10,831 bases of DNA from Prevotellaceae bacterium UBA7017 (GTDB taxonomy: Bacteria > Bacteroidota > Bacteroidia > Bacteroidales > Bacteroidaceae): NCBI GenBank assembly GCA_002449535.1, contig DJWZ01000027.1:1-10831 (forward strand), in the 5' to 3' direction. The notes under the pieces are model-generated. The model had not been told where the DNA came from and did no database searches. It saw nothing but the letters and a program-made list of their open reading frames with translations. Both the position numbers and the translations under genes were made by a program. Of the stretch, positions 5,156 to 10,831 are shown one piece after another; the stretch's first letter is position 1; every line of letters starts with the position of its first letter.

Positions 5156-6609
5156 CTATCTTTCCAAAAAAGCGGTGTAAAAATGATGAGTACGGAGAAT
5201 ATTTCAAGACGTCCCATCAGCATGAGGACGGAGCATATCCACTTCGCAAATAAGGGTAAATCGTTCCAAGACATGGTGGGACCTATCTCCGTTCCTAATG
5301 TAGGACCGACGTTGCTGAGCGTGGAAATGGTAATCGTTATTGCATTTGTAATATCGACACCGGCAACAATCATCATCGTAGCACAAAAGACACTCAAAAA
5401 ACAATAGGTAGTAAGGAACGCCATCAAGGTCACGCGTTGCTGCATATTCACATTCGTTTCTCCAATCTTCAGCGGTAACACGGCTTTAGGATGCAGAATC
5501 TGTCTGAACTCGTTTTGCATTATTTTGAACAGCATTGTTACCCTCACACATTTGAAACCTCCTGATGTACTACCTGCACACGCACCGCAGAACATACAAA
5601 CAGCAAGTATAATCCATGTTACATGAGGCCACTTCGAGGCGTCGTCGTTATACAATCCCGTGGTCGTTATAAACGACACCACCTGATACAGAGCACATCG
5701 CAAAGCCTTCTCTATCCCATAATCATTAAAATGCATCAGCAGTATCATTATAATAGCTGTGAATGCTGCCGTAATGGAACAATAGAATTTTAATTCTGAA
5801 TTATTGAGGACGCCTGTCAAATCGCGCTTTACGAACAAGCGGAAAAGCAATATAAAGTTTATTCCCGACAAAAAGCAGAAAAGTGTTGACGTATATTCCA
5901 TTGCCGGCGAATGGAAATGTGCCACGCTGTCATTATGCGGGGAAAAACCTCCTGTTGCAATAGTTGTCATGGAATAGTTTATGGCGTCAAACCAATTCAT
6001 GCCAAGGACATGGAATATCAAGAAACATGATACTGTAAGCACCAGAAATACTATCCACAGGCTTTTTGCCGACGTTGACAGACGCGGATGGAGTTTGGTC
6101 TTTATAGGTCCTGTCGTCTCTATGGCGAAAACTTTTACAGAACCTCCCACCATGGAAGGCAGAATTGCAATAGTGAAGAATACGATACCTAAAGCTCCTA
6201 TCCATTGGGAGAAGGTACGCCAGAACAATATTCCGTGCGGCAAATGTTCCACATCGTCGAATATACTGGCACCAGTTGTCGTGAAGCCCGACATAGCCTC
6301 AAAGTAGGCATTGGTAAAATCGGTGATATATCCTCCGACCATATACGGTAATGTTCCGAAGAGACTATATATTGCCCATGTAAGGGTGACGACAAGGAAG
6401 GAGTCTTTCCGCGACATATTGTTGTTGGCATTGCGTCCCATATATCGCAGGATGTATGCCGCCATCTGGGTCACGAGAATAGAGATGGTAAAAGAAAAGA
6501 CATCGTCCTCATGGTAAGCCAAAGCTATTATCAGGCAAACCAACATGAACAAAGACTCCAAAAAAAGGAGAGCTCCGAGAATTTTGTATATAAGCTTGAA
6601 ATTTATCAC
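5152..6609 (-). CDS. trkH: TrkH family potassium uptake protein, membrane subunit
   Basis: 485 residues, the usual length of the TrkH/KtrB K+ translocator of the inner membrane. Many hydrophobic segments alternate with four pore loops carrying the selectivity-filter glycines: FTTTGAS (109-115, Gly113), TIATGGFS (216-223, Gly220), ITTTGLYN (314-321, Gly318) and TLSNVGPT (430-437, Gly435). GACAGSTSGGFK (342-353) and GRLEIF (466-471) are further family signatures. The start codon is GTG, embedded in a GTGA overlap with the trkA stop; the stop forms an ATGA overlap with the next gene. Its partner is the cytoplasmic gating subunit TrkA, encoded immediately upstream, and the overlap suggests coupled synthesis of the two subunits. 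All four filter glycines are present, so it should be functional. Confidence 0.95.
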   Translation of the reverse strand: MINFKLIYKILGALLFLESLFMLVCLIIALAYHEDDVFSFTISILVTQMAAYILRYMGRNANNNMSRKDSFLVVTLTWAIYSLFGTLPYMVGGYITDFTNAYFEAMSGFTTTGASIFDDVEHLPHGILFWRTFSQWIGALGIVFFTIAILPSMVGGSVKVFAIETTGPIKTKLHPRLSTSAKSLWIVFLVLTVSCFLIFHVLGMNWFDAINYSMTTIATGGFSPHNDSVAHFHSPAMEYTSTLFCFLSGINFILLFRLFVKRDLTGVLNNSELKFYCSITAAFTAIIMILLMHFNDYGIEKALRCALYQVVSFITTTGLYNDDASKWPHVTWIILAVCMFCGACAGSTSGGFKCVRVTMLFKIMQNEFRQILHPKAVLPLKIGETNVNMQQRVTLMAFLTTYCFLSVFCATMMIVAGVDITNAITITISTLSNVGPTLGTEIGPTMSWNDLPLFAKWICSVLMLMGRLEIFSVLIIFTPLFWKDR

Positions 6610-7949
6610 TTCACGAACAATTTCTCAAGTCTATGCATATCGGCATTATGACAGAATGCCATTACGATATCTCCAGCTTGTATTTGAGTACCGCCAGATA
6701 TCAACACTCCTTCACCATTTCTAACCAACCCTCCCAAAGTACATCCTTTTGGCAATGACAGTTCGAATACACGTTTTCTTGTTACAATAGAGCCTGGTGA
6801 AGCCGTAAATTCTGCGACATCAGCTTTTGCATGCATCAAGAATCTTACATTTGATGCCTTTCCCTCAAGCATCATCTCATAGATACGTGATGCCGCGATA
6901 GCCTTCTTGTTGATAATCGTGCCAATATCAAGACTCTCAGCCATATCAACATAATCCACGTTTTCTACAACGGCAACAGTCTTGCGAACTCCGTGACGTT
7001 TTGCTGTCAGGCAAGCCAAGATATTCGCTTCCGAACTACCCGTCAGAGCGACGAATGCCTGAGCACTTCGTATGCCCTCTTCTACAAGCAGGGAGGTGTC
7101 ACGCGCATCGCCATTGATAATATAGTCATTACGCTTCAGTATCTCGTTGAGTTCCTCACAACGCTGCGGGTCTATCTCAATGAGCTTATACTTCATATAC
7201 TCCGGCATCGTCATAGCTGTACGAACAGCAGTTCTGCCACCACCCATTATCATGACGTTAGAGACATCTTCATACTTCTCTTTACCAACGATGCGACGGA
7301 TGAGCGGAATATTCTGCGGAGTGGTCATGAAATATGCTATATCATACAACTGCAAAGTATCATCACCACGCGGGATGATTGTTTCATTACCACGCTTTAT
7401 AGCTACGACATGATACGGGTCATCAGGACCAATAAGTTCCTTCAGCGGACGGTCTAAGATAGTACACCCTTCACGTAATTTTATTCCCAACATGGTCAGG
7501 GCACCTCCATAGACATCCCAACGTTGGCGAACCCAAGACATTTTCAACCCCTTGATAATATCCTGTGCAGCGAGCATTTCCGGATATATAATACTGTCAA
7601 TGCCCATCGCTTTCAGTACGTCGCTGTTTTTTTCTTTTGCGTATTCGTACTCTTCCACTTTTGCCACAGTATGTCTTACCCCAAGGCTTTTCGCCATAGT
7701 GCATGCACACATATTCACCTCCTGGTCATGCGTAACGGCAATAAAAAGGTCTGCATTCGGAGTTCCTATTTCGCGCAAGGCTTTTATGGAAATCGGCGAA
7801 GCTTGCATTGTGAGCACATCAAGGTCTGGATTAATGCTGTTCAATGCCTCTTCATCTGTGTCGATGATGGTAATCTCCTCATTACTGCGTGCCAGTAAAG
7901 AAGCAAGATAGTTACCAATGGCATATGCGCCAGCAATAATAATTTTCAT
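6606..7949 (-). CDS. trkA: Trk system potassium uptake protein TrkA
   Basis: 447 residues, as in other TrkA proteins with two RCK units. It is a soluble ring-forming subunit that binds NAD(H) or adenine nucleotides and gates TrkH. Unit 1 begins MKIIIAGAYAIGNYLA and has the acidic end of strand 2 at Asp30 (TIIDTDE); unit 2 begins VMIMGGGRTAVRTA at 232-245, followed by KLIEIDPQRCEELN. RCK_C-like segments follow each Rossmann domain (about 145-210 and 370-447, the latter ending with a LPKGCTLGGLVRNGEG-type hairpin). Both glycine-rich loops depart from GxGxxG: GAYAIG has Tyr9 for the second glycine, and GGGRTA has Ala241 for the third. The gene is 38 bp after dxs and overlaps trkH by 4 bp. The start is ATG without a clear Shine-Dalgarno. 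Confidence 0.93.
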   Translation of the reverse strand: MKIIIAGAYAIGNYLASLLARSNEEITIIDTDEEALNSINPDLDVLTMQASPISIKALREIGTPNADLFIAVTHDQEVNMCACTMAKSLGVRHTVAKVEEYEYAKEKNSDVLKAMGIDSIIYPEMLAAQDIIKGLKMSWVRQRWDVYGGALTMLGIKLREGCTILDRPLKELIGPDDPYHVVAIKRGNETIIPRGDDTLQLYDIAYFMTTPQNIPLIRRIVGKEKYEDVSNVMIMGGGRTAVRTAMTMPEYMKYKLIEIDPQRCEELNEILKRNDYIINGDARDTSLLVEEGIRSAQAFVALTGSSEANILACLTAKRHGVRKTVAVVENVDYVDMAESLDIGTIINKKAIAASRIYEMMLEGKASNVRFLMHAKADVAEFTASPGSIVTRKRVFELSLPKGCTLGGLVRNGEGVLISGGTQIQAGDIVMAFCHNADMHRLEKLFVK

Positions 7950-7987
7950 AACGTTTTGTTCAGGTATAAATTTCTCAAACTCTATTT

Positions 7988-9847
7988 CTACATGTAACGT
8001 TCTATGGTTTTTCTTATTCCGTCAACGTCCATGTTATACAATTTTTGCAGTTCGCTGATTGTACCGTGTTCCACAAATTTGTCAGTTGGCATTCCGATAC
8101 GTGTAACATTCACTGAATAATCCTTGTCAGCAAAATATTCTAATACAGCCGAACCGAGCCCTCCATCTCTTACACCATCCTCAACGGTTATAATGTGGTC
8201 ATAGTTCCTTCCAACTTCGTCCAGAATAGTGGTATCTATAGGCTTCAGGAATCTCATGTCATAGTGTGCGACTTCTGTTCCCTTGACTGCTTCCGCCACA
8301 TTATTTCCGATGTGTCCTATTGACAATACAGCTATTTTCTTGCCATCTTTCAATTTGCGGCCTTTTCCTGTTTCTATAGCTTCCAAAGGACATCGCCAAT
8401 CTTCCATCACGCCTCGTCCTCTCGGATAGCGTATCACCCATGGTCCCTGCTCGGGTAATTGGGCGGTGAACATCATCTTTCTAAGTTCATGCTCATTCAT
8501 TGGGGCACAGATTGTGAGATTTGGTATCGGTTTCAGGGCAGCAAGGTCAAAAGCTCCATGATGAGTAGCACCGTCTTCACCTACTATTCCTGCTCTGTCG
8601 AAACAAAATACCACATGTAGCTTTCCTATTGCAACATCATGTATGATATTATCATAGGCACGTTGGGCAAAGGCGCTGTAGATGTTACAGAATGGTATCA
8701 TTCCTTCCTTTGCCAGACCTCCTGAGAAAGTTACGGCATGTCCTTCTGCTATTCCAACATCAAAGGCTCTGTCTGGCATTGCCTCCATAAGTTTGTTCAT
8801 CGAGCATCCTGTCGGCATAGCTGGAGTAATACCTACTATCTTCTCATTTGCCTTTGCCAGTTCTACGAGAGTTTCTCCGAACACGTCTTGATATTTCGCC
8901 CTCTTGTCATGATCCAGTCTCTCACCTGTCTCTGGGTTGAAACGTCCTGGTGCATGCCATATTGTGGCTGATTTCTCAGCCGGCTCATATCCCTTTCCTT
9001 TAATCGTATGAATATGAAGCAACTTCGGTCCCTTCATATCCTTCAGATGCCTTATTACTCGTACCAGTTCCTTGATATCATGTCCGTCAACCGGTCCGAA
9101 ATAACGTATATTCATCCCCTCGAAAATGTTCTGCTGCTGTGATATAGCAGACTTGAAGGCATTCGAGAGACGTATCACCGTTTTTCTCTTCGAATCGTCC
9201 AGATAGCCTTTTCCCATGAGCCAGCGACCCACCCTGTCACGCCAGCGATTATATGACTCGTTGGTATTCAACGACAAGAGGTATTGCTTCATGCCTCCTA
9301 CACTACGGTCTATCGACATGTTGTTGTCGTTGAGTATGATGAGTAGATTGTTAGGCGATGATGACACATTGTTCAGTCCTTCGAACGCAAGTCCGCCACT
9401 AAGGCTTCCGTCACCAATGACAGCGACCACATTGCGGTGGTTGCCCGACTTCTCGTCGGCAACTGCCATTCCTAATGCTGCAGAAATACTGTTTGAAGCA
9501 TGTCCGCAGGTAAATGTGTCATATTCACTTTCTTCCGGTGTTGGGAATGGATGCAGTCCTCCGAATTTTCGGTTTGTCTTGAACGAATCGCGTCTGCCGG
9601 TAATAATCTTATGTCCATAAGCCTGATGCCCCACATCCCATACGATTCTGTCTTCTGGGGTGTCATAGACATAATGTAAGGCAACAGTCAGTTCTATTGC
9701 CCCTAACGATGAAGCCAGGTGTCCCGGATTCACCGATAGTTCCTTCACGATGTCATCACGAAGTTCCGAACAGACCTCTGGTAGCGCATCTTCTGGTAAT
9801 GCACGTAGGTCTGCTGGAAATTGGATGTGTGAGAGATATTTATACAC
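7988..9847 (-). CDS. dxs: 1-deoxy-D-xylulose-5-phosphate synthase
   Basis: 619 residues, the standard length. It condenses pyruvate and glyceraldehyde 3-phosphate into DXP, the first step of the non-mevalonate isoprenoid pathway and also a precursor for thiamine and pyridoxal phosphate. Thiamine diphosphate and Mg binding is shown by GDGSLSGG (145-152) followed by NDNN (173-176). Other family motifs are NPGHLASSLG (40-49), DVGHQAYGHK (71-80), AEGHAV (367-372, Glu368 activating the cofactor), DRAGIVGEDGATHHG (417-431) and RYPRG (473-477). The start is GTG, only 4 bp after the asd stop; it gives an N-terminus (MYKYLSHIQFPADLRAL) that aligns with relatives, and the next in-frame ATG would delete the cofactor domain. 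The gene is co-transcribed with asd and trkA, with no promoter visible in the short gaps. Confidence 0.97.
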   Translation of the reverse strand: MYKYLSHIQFPADLRALPEDALPEVCSELRDDIVKELSVNPGHLASSLGAIELTVALHYVYDTPEDRIVWDVGHQAYGHKIITGRRDSFKTNRKFGGLHPFPTPEESEYDTFTCGHASNSISAALGMAVADEKSGNHRNVVAVIGDGSLSGGLAFEGLNNVSSSPNNLLIILNDNNMSIDRSVGGMKQYLLSLNTNESYNRWRDRVGRWLMGKGYLDDSKRKTVIRLSNAFKSAISQQQNIFEGMNIRYFGPVDGHDIKELVRVIRHLKDMKGPKLLHIHTIKGKGYEPAEKSATIWHAPGRFNPETGERLDHDKRAKYQDVFGETLVELAKANEKIVGITPAMPTGCSMNKLMEAMPDRAFDVGIAEGHAVTFSGGLAKEGMIPFCNIYSAFAQRAYDNIIHDVAIGKLHVVFCFDRAGIVGEDGATHHGAFDLAALKPIPNLTICAPMNEHELRKMMFTAQLPEQGPWVIRYPRGRGVMEDWRCPLEAIETGKGRKLKDGKKIAVLSIGHIGNNVAEAVKGTEVAHYDMRFLKPIDTTILDEVGRNYDHIITVEDGVRDGGLGSAVLEYFADKDYSVNVTRIGMPTDKFVEHGTISELQKLYNMDVDGIRKTIERYM

Positions 9848-9851
9848 GTCT

Positions 9852-10831
9852 TTATTTTACGTTACCTACCTTTATGAGATATTCTGCAATCTGTACGGCA
9901 TTGAGTGCAGCACCTTTCTTTATCTGGTCGCCAGAGAGCCAGAATGTCAGTCCGTTCTCGTTGGCGAGGTCTTCGCGAACACGTCCGACATAGACATCAT
10001 CCTTGCCAGCTGTATATAAAGGCATAGGGTAGGGCAGTCCTTCCATTGTCTCTTTTGTGCTGTCGGCATTTGCCTTTGCTCCGACTTTCTTAGGGTCGTC
10101 AACAAGTGTTACTCCCTGGGCATTTCTCAGAGCCTCCTGTGCTTCCTCAACACTGATTTTCTTTTCTGTCTCAATCCATACAGCCTCTGAATGGGCACGC
10201 AATGAAGATATTCTGACACACATAGCAGAGCAACGGGCATCTGTATGCATAATCTTTCTTGTCTCGTTGAACATCTTCATCTCCTCCTTGGTATATCCGT
10301 TATCCTGGAATACGTCAATCTGGGGAATTACGTTATATGCCAGCTGATAAGCGAATTTGTTAACAGTTGGCTGTTTGTCCTCAGCAAGTTCCTTGTACTG
10401 TTGCTTCAGTTCAGCCATAGCGGCAGCACCGGCACCTGATGCACTCTGGTACGAAGCGATGTGTATGCGCTTGATGTGTGAGAGTTTCTCCAATGGCTGC
10501 AGACATACCACCATCATGATTGTCGTACAGTTAGGATTGGCAATAATGCCACGAGGTCTCTTCAGGGCATCCTCTGCATTACATTCAGGTACCACCAATG
10601 GCACATCCTCGTCCATACGGAAAGCACTTGAGTTATCAATCATTACTGCACCGTATTTTGTAATGTCCTCGCAGAATTCCTTTGAGGTACCAGCACCAGC
10701 ACTTGTAAATGCGATATCAATATCCTTGAAGTCGTCATTGTGCTGCAGCAGTTTCACTTCATATTCCTTACCACGGAAAGTATATTTCGTTCCGGCAGAA
10801 CGTTGTGAACCGAAGAGTACGAGGTCGTCAA
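9852..10831 (-). CDS. asd: Aspartate-semialdehyde dehydrogenase (5' end beyond window)
   Basis: About 325 codons are present, and the reading frame stays open to the window edge. It reduces aspartyl phosphate to aspartate 4-semialdehyde with NADPH, the branch point to lysine/diaminopimelate, threonine and methionine. The catalytic cysteine lies in the NPNCTTI motif. SASGAGAAAM and the R-S-S-L-R-A-H-S-E block carrying the active-site Arg/His are also present. A GTG at 10757 could be misread as the start, but the frame upstream continues with clear family sequence (DDLVLFGSQRSAGTKYTFRG), so the true start and the N-terminal NADP-binding glycine loop, roughly 25-30 residues, lie outside. It is the most upstream gene seen of the asd-dxs-trkA-trkH-nuclease run. 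Confidence 0.97.
   Translation of the reverse strand, partial: DDLVLFGSQRSAGTKYTFRGKEYEVKLLQHNDDFKDIDIAFTSAGAGTSKEFCEDITKYGAVMIDNSSAFRMDEDVPLVVPECNAEDALKRPRGIIANPNCTTIMMVVCLQPLEKLSHIKRIHIASYQSASGAGAAAMAELKQQYKELAEDKQPTVNKFAYQLAYNVIPQIDVFQDNGYTKEEMKMFNETRKIMHTDARCSAMCVRISSLRAHSEAVWIETEKKISVEEAQEALRNAQGVTLVDDPKKVGAKANADSTKETMEGLPYPMPLYTAGKDDVYVGRVREDLANENGLTFWLSGDQIKKGAALNAVQIAEYLIKVGNVK

Noticed and set aside
9216..9620. 134-codon + strand open frame, and similar + strand frames over trkA and asd
   Set aside because: All are shadows of well-supported minus-strand genes; none has a supporting promoter or recognisable domain.
10755..10757. GTG as start of asd
   Set aside because: The frame continues upstream with unmistakable aspartate-semialdehyde dehydrogenase sequence (LVLFGSQRSAGTKYTFRG), so this GTG is an internal valine.

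Overview
The window looks like a chromosomal segment from a Bacteroidota member, most likely Prevotellaceae (Prevotella/Segatella-like). The grounds are the protein flavour (a DUF4301 protein, a Bacteroidota-type NPGH variant of Dxs, a Prevotella-style C-terminal dockerin repeat), the near absence of Shine-Dalgarno sequences, and one good Bacteroidota-type -7 promoter element (TATCTTTG) upstream of infC. Genus is an inference from sequence flavour only.

Layout: apart from the last 35 codons of a + strand gene at the left edge, everything is on the minus strand, so transcription runs from high to low coordinates. Region A (10831 to 4229) is a tightly packed run: asd (aspartate-semialdehyde dehydrogenase, 5' end outside the window), dxs (1-deoxyxylulose-5-phosphate synthase), trkA and trkH (K+ uptake), and an endonuclease/exonuclease/phosphatase-fold protein. 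Gaps are 4 bp (asd/dxs) and 38 bp (dxs/trkA), followed by two 4-bp stop/start overlaps (GTGA for trkA/trkH, ATGA for trkH/nuclease). dxs and trkH both start with GTG. Region B (4158 to 2669) is the classical translation operon infC-rpmI-rplT (IF-3, L35, L20), with its own promoter, a structured leader, a stem-loop in the infC/rpmI spacer and a strong intrinsic terminator. Region C (2580 to 205) is rpe (ribulose-phosphate 3-epimerase), a DUF4301 protein, tRNA-Ser(CGA) and a strong terminator that also separates these genes from the convergent dockerin gene.

Most of this is housekeeping: lysine/threonine/methionine/diaminopimelate precursor supply (asd), isoprenoid precursor supply (dxs), potassium homeostasis (trkAH), translation initiation and the large ribosomal subunit (infC-rpmI-rplT), and the pentose phosphate pathway (rpe). 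I see no CRISPR array, insertion sequence, phage gene or defence system. The points most worth a second look are the DUF4301 protein, whose motifs strongly resemble UDP-sugar pyrophosphorylases; the tRNA-Ser, in which the usual G19-C56 tertiary pair appears replaced by A19-U56; stem-loops in the infC leader and the infC/rpmI spacer; a recurring AACGCAT heptamer in the non-coding gaps around the translation operon; and substituted glycines in both nucleotide-binding loops of TrkA.
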